A stretch of 64,000 nucleotides of DNA from Rhyacophila brunnea (taxonomy: Eukaryota > Arthropoda > Insecta > Trichoptera > Rhyacophilidae): the NCBI GenBank assembly GCA_022495005.1, contig JAGYXB010000018.1, positions 372,001 through 436,000 of the forward strand. The letters are read 5' to 3'. Both the position numbers and the translations under genes were made by a program. Shown here one piece after another: positions 35,831-48,200 of the stretch (the first letter of the stretch is position 1; every line of letters begins with the position of its first letter). The notes under the pieces are model-generated. The model was not told the DNA's origin and did no database searches. It was given only the letters and a program-made list of their open reading frames with translations.

Positions 35831-36943
35831 AGTTTGCCAAAATTTGGATTAGAAAAAAACATATTGAGTTCTGCCTAAACAATATATTATTTACAATATT
35901 TGTACCAAAAAGTATGTATTTTTGTGAATATTTTAGTAAAAAAATTTAAACAAAAAAAAAATATCATCCAAAGCAACTTTTTATTATGGGAATAAGTTTT
36001 ATGGTATGTAAAAAAAAGTTGCTAATCCCGTAATCTTGAGAATATAAATACGTTTGCTCGATTTATAACTTTTTTTTGGTTACAATCCTTCTTAGTATGA
36101 TGAAAAGTCGTAACGTCTACAAAATTTTACATAAAAAGAAAAAAGTTTATTAGATTAACTGACTCGTATGAATTTTAAATATCACCAACTCGACATTTTT
36201 ACCATAAACTTAAATTGTAATTTTCAAATATTGATTTTTTTTAATTGATAAGCAGACTACTTTTCGTGGTTAATATTTTTTCTACATTAAACATAATATA
36301 AAAACTAAACCAAAAAGATTGAAAAAGTTTCAATACCAGAATTTGGTGATAAAAAAATAAACTCTTGCTCATGCTAATTTTATGTTCATTTCAGATATTA
36401 TATCATACTAATTTATGGTAATCATTTAAGCTATAAGTCATTTTCCGTGTTTTTACATTAGATAATTCAGGGTTTTCGGCCGTAAATTTGATTGTAATGA
36501 TAAAACTTCATTAATAAAATTACTTGAGTTAAATTTTATCTGATCGACTTTAATTACGAACGGCATTATAAATAACACGCCATTTATTCTCATAAGATAA
36601 TGTATTTTTTCAAATAATGAGAAACATGAAAACCAATTTTGCTGCAACAAATGCCTTATTTTTTTTTTAAATCTTTTTTTTCTTCTATGTACACACTCGA
36701 CAACTATTTGAAAGTACAATAAATTTAATATTTCAATAATAGAAAAGAATAATATACTCGATAAATGTATTTGTAATTAATAACTATTTAAAATTCGATA
36801 CATTGGTATAGAAACTAATTACTTAATACAATTTAATCTACATACATTAAATTTTATATTCTATATTTGTAATGGCAAGCGTTATAATATAATGGAAATA
36901 TGCGCATGTATTCTATACATACGACTGCTATCGAAGGTAGTTT
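35831..36943. other. AT-rich non-coding stretch
   Basis: No gene or further repeat recognised. The minus frame 36,453-36,719 is AT-driven. Confidence 0.5.
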
Positions 36944-37129
36944 ATCATATTTATGTATTGAGGCGGTTAATTGTTACAATAAGTTAACCGTCTGAACTGT
37001 CAAAAAGTGCTATGTTTTTTACAGCACCTCTCTTGGTTGTGTTAACTTTCGGAGCGATATAGACAGTCTTGACAGTTTAGACGACTAACTTATTGTAAAC
37101 ATTATAATACCTCAATACATAAATATGAT
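36944..37129. mobile_element. Foldback MITE with about 60-bp arms
   Basis: ATCATATTTATGTATTGAGG at 36,944 pairs with CCTCAATACATAAATATGAT ending at 37,129. Further inward TTACAATAAGTTAACCGTC and CTGAACTGTCAA pair imperfectly with TTGACAGTTTAGACGACTAA and CTTATTGTAAAC. A 65-bp loop contains AGTGCTATGTTTTTTACAGC. There is no second copy in the window and no clear target duplication. Confidence 0.85.
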
Positions 37130-37986
37130 ATTCTTGAGGATATATTAATAACTAAAATGGTGAAAATTCAATGAGCACAAATGCACTAATACCTAAATTG
37201 AGTAAATTGACTTAAAACTTAAAAATTTTAATCGTTTTTCACTCGTTTAACACTCTGTTGCAATTGACCTATTATCACTTTAATCAGATATGTAATATTT
37301 TATATTCTTTATGTTTTTTAATATATCAGTATTTTATTACACAAAGGCCCATGAAATATAATCCGATGTTAAGAATAAAATACTTGTTACGTCTTATTGT
37401 GATGAGAAAACTGTTTCTAGCTCATTATTTATTTATATTATGACACGTCTTATACAAACATATTTAATATAAAAAAACATTTTAGACTTATGACGTTTTA
37501 CTAGAATATCTCTTATTCCATGTTTCAAACAATTATTCTCAGATCACATGCTCTGTACGTAGGTACTTAAAGTAACTCGTCAATCCATGTTATATAAAGT
37601 TATTTAAGTGCATCTTGAACCTCTGTGCATTTCAAAGTAGGCTCGGGATAATGCTTTTACGACTCTTCACTCACCGTCACTAGCTAAGCAAACTTAACAA
37701 TTAATACACCATTATTTTATACGGAACCATAATCGTCTGTATACAGTTTTGCTTAAGTGAATATTAACGAAACTTCTCCTATAATAATATCTCGACGGGT
37801 TAATGCACAGTTGTTATATATACAGTTTTGTATTTATAAGATTCGAAAGAGAAATATGGACGAAATATTATTGTGTATTTAAACGAGATGATTAATTATT
37901 TTCTTCTCATATTATACGTATTTGGGTGTTCAATATTTTTACAGCATAAAGTTATGATGCAGTAGAGATTTTTTAAGTACTATATA
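37130..37986. other. AT-rich non-coding stretch
   Basis: Nothing recognisable. Confidence 0.5.
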
Positions 37987-38050
37987 ATATATAGTAGTTT
38001 ATATTACAGTGTATTATATTATAATATACTGTAGTATAAACTGTATATAC
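37987..38050. repeat. AT-rich imperfect palindrome, about 30-bp arms
   Basis: TATAGTAGTTTATATTACAG and GTATTATAT fold back on TATAATATACTGTAGTATAA and ACTGTATATA with almost no spacer. Confidence 0.75.
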
Positions 38051-38169
38051 AATATCTTACACTAATCCAGTGATGACTTTATCATTTATATAAGTAGAAT
38101 GTATTTATTAGTTAATCCATCAAATTAATTAACATCTATAAATCTTTACCAAAGCATTGATTGTGTAAT

Positions 38170-38466
38170 TGTATGAAGATTCCAGCGCAGTTATATCAAT
38201 TAAGATTGGGAGACTGCGATGGCTAGGTCATGTGCACCGTATGAATGACAATAAATCGGCAAATAAAGTGATGTCCAGCAATCCAATAGGACGTAGAAGA
38301 AGAGGGAGGCCAAAGATTCGCTGGTTGGATGAAGCTACCAGTGACTGCCGTATTCTGGGGGTACCGAATTGTAAAGCGGCCACACTGGATAGGGAGAGGT
38401 GGAGGAAGCTGTTGGAGGAGGCCAGGACCCACACCGGGTTGTCACGCCCCTGGTGATGATGATTGT
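38170..38466 (+). pseudogene. Non-LTR retrotransposon C-terminal tail, family L2
   Basis: An open stretch of about 95 codons reads IKIGRLRWLGHVHRM, then GRRRRGRPKIRWLDEATSDC, then RERWRKLLEEARTHTGLSRP and stop at 38,456. This is the well-known region after the reverse transcriptase domain in many insect LINE proteins (R-LRWLGHV, GRP--RW-D, W-----EA). The reverse transcriptase core and endonuclease are missing, so the insertion is 5'-truncated just upstream of 38,170. The 3' end carries a TGATGATGATT run that may be the element's short tandem tail. The frame is intact over this length, so the insertion is younger than the related relics at 17.6 and 31.9 kb. It has no start of its own and is not a host gene. 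Minus frames here are shadows. Confidence 0.88.
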
Positions 38467-40136
38467 GTTAATAAAATACGTAAAAAATATTAGCCACCCT
38501 CCTAAAACACCACATTAAAAATAATAATTTCAATTGACAATGCTATTGTTACAAAAAATTTAGTTCCGAAATTAAATATAAGTAACCGAATTTTACGTTT
38601 TGATTGGAGTTTGAATTCCAGTTCAATAAAAATCACATACTTCTGATTTTAACCGAAAAAATTGGTTTTTTTTATTCAACAATTTGATCAAACGAATAAG
38701 AACAAATCGAAAAAAATCTGTTCCACTCTTGCATGTTTAGGCATATTTTATTATTTAAACAAAATTCTGTATAAATTAATATATTGAATAGGTGCTTACT
38801 GTTTTTTAAGAAGAATAAAAATAAAAACAAAACAATTTTTCACGTAAGTAATAGAAATTGACATCCGTTCATCATTTCATAGTATACTTGTACAATATTT
38901 ACTTAGGCCTACGGCCAACCTAATATTATTCCAAAAGTTTTAAACAAGTTGTCATTTTTGAGCCGCGAAAAAAGCTTTTTTGTGTTTGTTTGGAAGCGAG
39001 TTTTATCGATTTTACGCTGACCTCGATCAAAAGCTTCTACGCAACGGGGCTATACGCGTTTCTGTTATTATTAGCCTAAGTTTCATTTTACGAGATGTAT
39101 AAAAATACGTCACTAGTAAAGTCTTTTGATTGTGTCGACTGTTTCCGGTACTTTATGGCGGGAAATGCTTATCTGACACGAGAGCGGCGTGAATCACAAC
39201 TACCCGTTCGCACGGTGGCCGAATTGTTATACACGAGTATCACAGAATCGGTGACTTAGCATGATGTTTCAATATAGTAAATTTCATATACAATTACAGC
39301 CAAATAATACATAAAATTAAGTAATAGGTATATACCTCAAATAAATTAACATCTAAATAATAGTGTTCTGTAATCGAAAATTTTTCTCATAATATTATGT
39401 GTACACTATATGAAAAGAATGAGACACTTGTACCACAAATATGTTTATTTTATTTCAGTTGTGGTATCAAATGACCTCAAACTTTAACAGGTAGTTTTAA
39501 TTTAAATCTAAATTGAGTATTATCTAATCGACAGCTTGAGTGCAAAAACATTGATCAATTTGGGAAATATTAAATGACGTAGATAAATGATAAAAAAGAT
39601 TCTGCATTTATCTGTAATAACAAGAATGCTTATTTATTCTTATAAGTTTAATAAAACTTATAATCGTAAGTATTTTCCCGTACAAAATTTTCAATGCATG
39701 GGAATTCTTTACTTGGGTAGTAATAATGTATTTTCACAATAGTGTAATGTTTTTATTTAATATCTACGTCATATTATAAAGTAAGATACTATATTGTATA
39801 TTTTGCGTCAGTTTTACATTTGGCATTGTTGAGTGTCAATAGTATTTGAAGATCCCAAAAGGCGAAGCCCGAGACGTAGAAAAATAATTTAAATAAAACG
39901 TTATAAAACATATAACAATTACCAACTTTAATTTAAATTTTAATTCTATAAAATAGCTGCTTTTGATATTAATATTTTTTTTTTTGTCTAGGTAATATAA
40001 ATATGTGTATTTTTCCATTTGATTGTCAACCAAATCACAATAAATTGAATTTATCTATTAATATACAATCAGTTAAAATGTCACTTTTCAATTGACTTTT
40101 TAAACTTTTTTCATTAAATAATATATGTATACATAA
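38467..40136. other. Non-coding stretch with a less AT-rich unique block
   Basis: The block 38,950-39,250 (TCGATTTTACGCTGACCTCG, GAGAGCGGCGTGAATCAC, CGCACGGTGGCCGAATTG) is clearly less AT-rich than its surroundings, unique in the window and not open in any frame. It is a candidate regulatory element. No gene supported. Confidence 0.45.
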
Positions 40137-40138
40137 TA

Positions 40139-41147
40139 CATAGGTTGCCGTTTATATTTCGGGAATTTGCAACACTGGTGTTGCTAGGTGCAATTTGACT
40201 TCTGTATTTTAAAGTTTGACATTTTCAACGGCAAAAGTACTCAGAACGTTTTAACAAACGGACGCTTTTTGTTTTTTTTAAATTCATTTGAAAAATTTAT
40301 CTCATCAAATTTGTTTAAAAAAAAAATTCTTGCGATTATTTTTAACAACTTTCAACGTAGATTAACACAGACACAGTGCATCGTTGAACTTAATGCTTTA
40401 TATGGAGATAAAGCACCATCAAAATCTACGGTATATCGCTGATTTAGCGAATTTTATCGTGGCTGTCCTTCACTCACAGACGAGCTGCGTAAAGGTCGTC
40501 CAAAATCAGTTGTTTCTCTAGGAAATATCGATGCTGTGCGTAAACTGACGTGCGCGACTGTCTTCCAAAATGAGTTTAAACCAACAAAAGTTTCTCGCGC
40601 TCGAAGCACTTCGAAGCAAATGGTCGCTTGTTAATTCAGAAAAACGGGCCATGTCGCAACTGTATCTTTAGAGAATCATAGAACAGTCAATTCTGAACGA
40701 AACACAACCATTTGTTTTCCAGAAGTTTTTGGTGAAATGAAGAAAAGCAACTGTCGGCGTCAAATCATCCTTTATCAAGACAATGCGAGCTCTCACACAT
40801 CGGCTCAAACAAGCGCCTATTTGAGCATTCAAAACATTAAATTGATGGGTCATCCACCGTACAGACCCGAGTTGGCACTAAATGATTTTTTTTATTCCCG
40901 ACAGCCAAAGATAAATTGCGTGGTCAATGATTTTCTACACCAGAAGAGGATCAACCCCCATGCATTCAAAAACCATGTTTTGGAGCTACCTTCTACAAAG
41001 TGGCAAAAATGCTTTCCAGATTGGTTCAAACGCATGGAAAAGTGTTTAAATTGTCGTGGAAAATATTTTGAAAAACAATAAAACTGTTTTTATTGTAAAA
41101 AAATTCGTTTTTGTTTGTTATTCCTGAAATATAAACGGCTACCCTCG
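40139..41147 (+). mobile_element. mariner element, internally deleted, TA flanks
   Basis: Inverted ends are CATAGGTTGCCGTTTATATT (left) and, read inward from the right, CGAGGGTAGCCGTTTATATT. Similarity covers about 28 bp. TA dinucleotides flank both ends (40,137-40,138 and 41,148-41,149), as required for Tc1/mariner insertion. Total length is 1,009 bp, shorter than the roughly 1.3 kb of intact mariners, matching an internal deletion in the transposase. Confidence 0.93.
40188..41081 (+). pseudogene. mariner transposase pseudogene
   Basis: A single reading frame runs from 40,188 to 41,081 with two stops. One is at 40,440-40,442, where TGA replaces the expected Trp codon after KSTVYR. The other is near 40,632, after SKQMVAC. 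The N-terminal helix-turn-helix part is seen as RLTQTQCIVELNALYGDKAP and LRKGRPKSVV. A deletion that keeps the frame, near 40,550, joins AVRKLT directly to TVFQNEFKPTKVSRARST. This removes the end of the DNA-binding region and the first catalytic Asp (the TGDE region). The second Asp is present in LYQDNASSHT and the third in LALNDFF, with 34 residues between, the D34D signature of mariner. The C-terminus reaches RGKYFEKQ. The element is non-autonomous. The minus frame 40,668-40,853 is a shadow. Confidence 0.93.
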
Positions 41148-41149
41148 TA

Positions 41150-42538
41150 TAATGGAGTATCGCACTTGGTAGACAAAAAGTTTTTTTGCTCTTGTATCTT
41201 GGATATGTCATACATCCTATGAAACATTTTTTCTTTTGGCGTGGCGACTGTTTAGACATAATGTCTAAATTATGTCTAGATCTTTTTACGTACAATCAAA
41301 TTATTCAAAATTCGAACAATTTGAAAATGAATAATATTTATGCTGACATGTATAAATACTATTGTTCTAAATTCGATACTCGTGTGAACTCTAAGGGTGA
41401 TTTGACAAAAGTATTTTTTTCTCTTGATCTATACATGACTATGTATACGCATAATATAATGTATGCATCCTTTCACTATACGCCTTTATCGTGATATGGA
41501 ATATTTACATAATGCCGTATTATTACGTAACACAATATAGGTTCCTGTTTGTTTGCATTCAAAATATTCATACATATTTTATATTCTCAAATGAGAGATA
41601 ATTATGAAATAAATGACTCATTCTGTATACCAATAGAAAACCTAAAATATATATTACATACACTACCAACTGAATACGTTAGAGAAATTTAATTACATTT
41701 TTTACATTATTTGTTATAGGTAATTAATAAAATATTAATATATATCAATGGGCTATTTCGATCGCCTAGTGTTGAACAGTAACAACTCAAAAAATGTAGT
41801 CATGTTTTATTATTTGAATATTTTACAACACACAAGATTTGAGAAATTTTAAAGAGAAATATGTCAGAATATGTCTATTCAAAATTGAAACATATGGTAA
41901 ATCACCAGTTTTAAATGGAAACAATTCGAAATGGATCTGTACAAAACTGGTTTGTTTGAAAGTTTGTAATATTTAATATGGGTTTTTTGACTCTCAAGGT
42001 ATGTAAATTATTTTTTTCGAATTGTTTCTATACAAAACTGTCAAGAGCTCATTTTTACGAATATTTTATACCAATATCTCGAAATATCGAATATTTGACT
42101 TGTTACCGTTCAATACTGGGCCATCAATTTATTCGTCAAAAAAATGATCACACTTTTAAAAAAAAATATTCCTTGAATGGTAATCCGGTAGATACAGTAA
42201 TACTAATAAATTTTTTTTTATTAACTCTACAATAATTGAAATATTTATTTTGACAGTTGTTTCGGGCTATGAAGTTGTCTTCAGAACGTCACGAAAATAA
42301 GTTCATAATATCAATTATCCTATAAACGACTCAATTATCGTATAATCCATTATAATGGAGTTCTGCCACGTAAACGGTGATTCAATTAATGGATGTAGTA
42401 ATGTTTATTTTGCACCAATAACATTAATTTATTGCATTATTGGTATATATCATACCCAATCTTACTTTAATTTTGAAACTGAATAACATGTTAAAAAAAA
42501 AGTAATAGCTCCATTATTTGTAAGCTAATCACAACAAC
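41150..42538. other. AT-rich non-coding stretch
   Basis: Plus frames at 41,186-41,494 and 41,978-42,235 encode AT-driven sequence without domains or signals. I call no gene. Confidence 0.5.
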
Positions 42539-42801
42539 ATATCGTCTCTGTTCTGGCAGAACACACTAACTGGAGAATACTAGTTTTGAGTAATTTGACC
42601 TTGAAGTTGTTAAAATGTTTGAAATGATCTTTCATGTGAGTTTATTAAGTAATCGTAAAAAGGATGACTTTAAAATAAAGACTGTTTATTTATTAAGATG
42701 GTTTCCAGACGGTAAAGTTTGAAATAAGGAACATTTTGGTATAACTAACTCAATATGTCATTTTTTCGAATTAGTGTCTTCTGCCAGAACAGTGACGATA
42801 T
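42539..42801. mobile_element. 263-bp MITE with about 30-bp inverted ends
   Basis: The left end ATATCGTCTCTGTTCTGGCA continues GAACACACTAA. The right end read inward is ATATCGTCACTGTTCTGGCA then GAAGACACTAA. The two differ at two positions over about 31 bp. The interior is AT-rich with no ORF. A target duplication cannot be separated from the inverted ends by eye. Confidence 0.85.
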
Positions 42802-43272
42802 TATAAATTTACACTTTCTTAAAGTGTTTCACTATATAGTCAACGTAAGTCAACATAAAACTGATGATATATTAGACACTATAACAAAGTGTTGTTATTT
42901 ATAATTTAGATGTGAATATACTTCGTATTGTAAAAATGATGTATACGTAAACACGTTATTAAGTAAACTTCATTAATTATTATTACGCATGAAAATCGTA
43001 AACACGTTCATAAATTTCATTAGTTATTATTACACGCATGAAAATCCGTATTATTTACATCGATGTTAAAAATATTAAACGATATATTATATTATGTAGA
43101 AATACATTTTAATTTAACAATGACATCTTACTTGCCTGATCACGCACCCTGTATATAAATTTATAATGAATATAATATATTCAGCCGATCGCAAAAATTA
43201 CAAAGATGTCAACACGACTGTAACAAATTGTCGTAGTGAAACGCAATTTGGGTTACATGCAAATCGACTTAC
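42802..43272. other. AT-rich non-coding stretch
   Basis: Contains two near-identical short segments (ATGAAAATCGTAAACACG and ACGCATGAAAATCCGT with TTCATTAATTATTATTACGC / TTCATTAGTTATTATTACAC) at 42,970-43,050, a small imperfect tandem duplication. No gene. Confidence 0.5.
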
Positions 43273-43459
43273 CCTGGTTTTTTAGAGGTACATCCTTCCT
43301 CAGAAGCCTTCTTAACAATGCCGCAGGGAGTGTTTGGCGCCAGCACTTTGCGAAGTATAATATTCTTTGAACACTTTAGCACACAGCGCGGCTTTCTAAA
43401 CTCGCACCACAAGACTCCCTGTCAACTGACACCGGATGATGTTTCGTTCGCCCGCTTTC
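43273..43459 (-). other. Splice-site-bounded block, possible non-coding or decayed exon
   Basis: On the minus strand a textbook acceptor AATTTTGTTTCAG (just above 43,459) and a textbook donor CCAGG|GTAAGT (at 43,272) enclose 187 nt that are much less AT-rich than the neighbourhood. All three frames contain a stop. The longest open part, adjoining the donor, reads ILRKVLAPNTPCGIVKKASE then EGCTSKKPG. Another frame gives KVFKEYYTSQSAGAKHS. It could be an untranslated or long non-coding RNA exon, or an exon of a pseudogene. I recognise no protein. The plus-strand frame at 43,318-43,503 overlaps it and has no independent support. Confidence 0.35.
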
Positions 43460-43478
43460 CTGAAACAAAATTGCTCAA

Positions 43479-44507
43479 GTTCAGTTTTTTCGTTACATAC
43501 TAAATATTGATTACGCTCATAATTAGGTACTGTTGTGACATTGTAAAGTTGTGACAATCATGTGACTTTTTTAGGAAACTAAGATAATAAACTTAACAAG
43601 TATGATCGATTTATTAACATTTTAAATCAACTACAATGTCTCAATTACACACAATATTTTAATTGTTGTTTAATAAGCACGATGATGGTATAGTAAAAAG
43701 TATATTATTTTGGTATTTGACCATTAAACACCATTATTTGTGGCTCCTTTTTTATTCGTTGGGCCTTTTAAATGAGTATATAGGAATCTTGACAAATATA
43801 AATCGCAAAATTATTCCTAATTCAATTGCAAACTCCAATAAAAATTATTCTGACTATATTATATGCTACTAATATAATAATAATAATATTAATAATATAA
43901 TAATTGATCATTAAATTGGTATATTATAACCATGGATATTATAAGATGAAAATTACTGAATTTTGAAATGAAGACGCTTAAAATACAAAATACTATGTTA
44001 TGGTATATTTTTTTGTATCGTAGGCACATGCACCGTTTTAATTTTGTATGTATACGATTAAGAAATATAGTGCATTATAATGACATAAGTAAATAAACTT
44101 CCTACAAGGTACACGAATTATTCATGCTGAAACCCTTAGCATCCCCGACATTACACCAACTATAGATTGTTATTATAATGAAAACCCTTCTAAAGTGATG
44201 AAAGTGCAGTTTTCTTCATTCTAATTGATAATGATGTAATGTAAAATACTGTACAAATTATAAAATAAAAGATGCTGTTGCCAACCGCATTACTACATAA
44301 AATCACATGTTGTCAAAATAACAAAATAAAATGCTATTATATCAATAAGAAAACCGTTTATTTAATTTGTAACACTCTTTTTGTCACCACATCGTCTTTC
44401 TTCATTTTTGCTTGACGTATCGGGCTCGTTACAGAAACCAGTCTCAGAAAATGACTTCTTTCTTGAGAATACCCCATACAATGGGCCTCAAACAATTACA
44501 ACCCAAA
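43479..44507. other. AT-rich non-coding stretch
   Basis: No gene or repeat recognised. Confidence 0.5.
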
Positions 44508-45126
44508 AATCTATTTTTCAATTTTTTTTCAATTTATTTATTTTTTAACATATTGTGGACATTACAAATTATAAGTTTAAGACGTTCACAACATGACATT
44601 TAGAAACAAAGATATATAAATATAACAGTATTACATAAAAAAAAAGAGATAGATGAGTAGATAAATTAGATAGGTACAAGAAAGTACACCGGATGAGTTA
44701 AGCAGACCCTATTTTAAGAATTTATAAAACAACGTACACTTAAACTCATTCTCACGTAGGTGGAATATATCAACACCCGAAGCAATTTCGTTGAACATAG
44801 TTATCGCCCTCCCAATTGGAATTGCCAGTGGCAGGTTGGTTCTGCACCTTGGGAGAATAAACAGCTGATGGTCTCTATTTCTAAGATAGTTATCAGGGAC
44901 ACACAGGTCAACACTGCCCAGAATGGCAGATTTCTCATTTATACCTCGTATAAGTCGAAAAAAATACGTAGCTAAATAAAGATTTCTTCTAAATTGCAGA
45001 CTGCAGTATGTAAGCATGCCTAATAGAAAGTCAGTTGGATAAAGCCACTGATAGTATCCATACAACCTTAAGTAAAGGAGTCTCAAGAATTTACTCTGTA
45101 CCCTCTCCACCATAAGGCCATACTTT
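44508..45126 (-). pseudogene. 5'-truncated Jockey/CR1-type LINE: RT C-terminus and 3' UTR
   Basis: On the minus strand the frame opens as YGLMVERVQSKFLRLLY, then FRRNLYLATYFFRLIRGINE, CVPDNYLRNRDHQLFILP, RCRTNLPLAIPIGRAITMFN and FHLRENEFKCTLFYKFLK before the stop at 44,709. This is the typical tail after the reverse transcriptase of Jockey-like LINEs (VQ-KFLR, L--RR, short PR-RT-----P segment, FN). Below the stop comes about 190 nt of 3' UTR ending in AATAAATAAATTGAAAAAAA, a poly(A)-type tail. The part upstream of the VERVQ motif, including the catalytic core, is absent. The plus frame 44,760-44,975 is a shadow. Confidence 0.88.
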
Positions 45127-45130
45127 AACT

Positions 45131-45253
45131 GATGCGGTGCCTAAATAATAGACCCACTTTTAAGTCTGCTTCATTTCAATATCGTTTATATGGTTTGTTT
45201 AAATTGTAATAAAAGTTAGCAAAAATATTCGTAAATCAAAAAGGCACCGCATC
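45131..45253. mobile_element. Tiny MITE-like inverted repeat unit (123 bp)
   Basis: GATGCGGTGCCT at 45,131 is inverted as AGGCACCGCATC ending at 45,253, a perfect 12-bp pair around an AT-rich interior. It abuts the broken 5' edge of the LINE, so the two events may be linked. Confidence 0.6.
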
Positions 45254-48200
45254 ATTCTCGTTTGACGACAACTTTTATTGGCCGTAAGTCAATCATATCA
45301 CATCTTTTGATCCTGTTATACATACATAACGCAACTTAATTATTAAATATCTGAAAATATTTTCTGCACAACCAATTTTAATAATTTAATATTACAGTTG
45401 ATTTTATTTTTCCTGATTACTGACGTTTCATGAAACTGAAAGTTTGTTTAACAAAAAATTACAAGTCATCTTATCCCTACTGATGTAATTCAGACTAAAT
45501 TTCATGTATTAAAAATGAGGGATCCTATATACCAGGGATGGCTAGTGCATCGATTGCAGACATAATAATATATTGTACTATTTCTTGTTCAAACGAGTCA
45601 AAAACAGAAAAATCAAATCAATTGAATCTACAAATTCAAGGGGGGGAAAGTCATTAATTGATTTTGAATTGACATGCAGTGAATATATTTAAAACCAAAC
45701 TTTCCTTGTACGAATAACAATTATTATAGGAATGTGATTTAAAAAAAAATTGATAATATGAGGTCTGAGTGTAAAGATATTTAAAATATAATGGTTAGTC
45801 AGTATTTCAATCACATATCAACGTTTCTAACGGAGTTTAACGTTTTATTATATTTTTTTACAATTGTAAGTTTATTTTTGAATAAAAAAAAATCTTTTTA
45901 ATGTTTTCAGATACATATTTATTAATTAATACAGTTGAACCTATTTTTATACCGGTGTAAGCTTTGAAAATTATTATTTCGTACTTAATTAAGTAATATA
46001 AATAAAATAGTAACATATGTAGGTATTTCATTTGTATCTACATAATTATCGTAAATAATTAATTAGATTGTGAAAGCTCGTAAAATTCTGCTACGTCCAA
46101 ATTACTAAAGAAAATCATGCCTTGTCCGAACAACGTATAAGACGACTTAGTAATCCATCTGAAAAGGAGACGGGGCTTAATTGCTAAGGATTATGATCTA
46201 CATTCTACTACACGGAGTCTTTCGAGATAGTCTTTCATCGGATAAATAAAAAAGCATAGCCTCTTTCATTCGTCCGAAGAACATAAATGGTACTTTTTTA
46301 AATAATAAATATAAACGGTATAGAAATAAATCAAGCGGAGTGTGTAATTCAAAAACCAACCATCGCATAAAAAAAACTTTTGAGTATTAAATATGACGGC
46401 AAAATAAACTGAGTGATTTTAAAGTTTTTAACATATTTTTCCATGCTTATACTTTATATATTGCTAATGTTTTTATTGTTGCGATTAGTTTTTGAAATAC
46501 ATATGATTTCGGAATTATTCCAACTAAATCATGTGTTAGTTAGTACTTAAAATAATAGATATAACCCGAGTTTTTGAAATTGGTAATACTAAATTGATAC
46601 ACAAAAATAATAAATTAAATAATAAAAATTAAGAATACATCTCGTAAAGGGGTTATCAATTTTTTTCAGTTCAAAGCATTCTTATTACATCAGAATTTTT
46701 ATCAGCGTACTAAACTAGATTTGACTCGTTTTGTCTTTATATTCATTTATTGAAAGATAATTATTATTATATTACTAGTCTGATAAATTCTTATAGATGA
46801 TCCAATTATCCAACTCTGATACTTTCCAATCTTTTGCAATGCAAACCACATCCTCTTAATGTCCTAAAATGTGTACGAACTCTGACTGTCAAACTCGGTT
46901 GCCACTTATATTTATCGGCAGTTTTGTTACTTATTACAGTTTTTTTAATTTTACTTATACGTGTTCCCTTCTCGTATGAGCACTTTTTATTATAATGAAT
47001 CACAGTAAAATCAGTCAAAGTAAACTTGAGTGCGTGGCGAACTTAACCTTGGGGAACTGCACTTGAGACCACTTCCAGTCATTAAAAAATGATGTTTTGT
47101 AGTGTACCGTGATACGCTTGATTAAGGCCGGGTATAATTCGGGGTGGAGTGGCTTGGTTTGGTGTGGCCATTAACTTCAATGTTTAATCCTTTAACTTGT
47201 ATAATTTCTTCATACGAGATGGTAGACATTATGCAATACCATGCCATTGTCCTTTAAAATATGTATATATATATATTATATTTGTGCTACTATTTTATTA
47301 ATACCTCCTGAATTTTTAATTTATATGACATAACATCAGACGTAAGCATATCTGCCTATAATAAATTAATAATGTTATATACATTTTGTAATTTATCCAT
47401 GATTTAGTAAAGCTCTTTACATTATATGCTAATAAAAGTTTTCACAATCTTATAAATCTCAGTAACAACATTTTTTTCTTTGTTCTTTATTTTGGTTTTG
47501 TTTAACTGATGAATATTTTAACTAGCTTCAATTAATGCAATAGCTTAAATTATTAATAAATTATTGAAATATTCTGCAGCATCCTTAGGACTAGTTCTAG
47601 TCCTAATCGAGTATATAAAAAAGGTTATTATAAATAATTCAACAATGTAATAGTTAAATAAATTACTTTTGCAATATTATAAACTAATTAGATTTTTACG
47701 TGAAGAAAAATCTTTGATCTCCTCGGCATATATTAGTAGCCTATGTCGTTGAATTTAATGACAACTAGCGTAATTCAGTTAACCCACACCAGACTACTTC
47801 TGCTTGGTTTTCTCTACATCTCTCTTGTGCCTTTTCTTCAATTATGGCGGTGGGTTAAAACTCAGAAAGGATAATTAAGTTTGGAGATTTACACAACGTG
47901 CTTCGGTTTACACACGAAATAGGCTCGACCAAGGCTAGCATTAACTGAATTCTTGTAATTCACTCCCAGATTTGGGTTTTATGACTTCTCCGTTCATTTC
48001 AGATATATTATATTCTGACAATTTAGATTTCGACTGATTTATAGTCTTTTATCATACTTATTAAATATGATATTTCGGGAAAAATTTTAAATTCAGATGG
48101 CGTTTTAAGTCTTGGGGTTCTTTGATTATACCTAACTGAATTGCAAAATAATACTATTATGTAAAAAACTTATTGAAATAAATAATAAATTCTTATCGTA

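Noticed and set aside
38223..38434. Two overlapping minus-strand ORFs
   Set aside because: They are shadows of the 38.2-kb LINE frame.
45536..45660. CAGGGATGGCTAGTGC as a possible hAT terminus
   Set aside because: No inverted partner end or 8-bp duplication could be found nearby.
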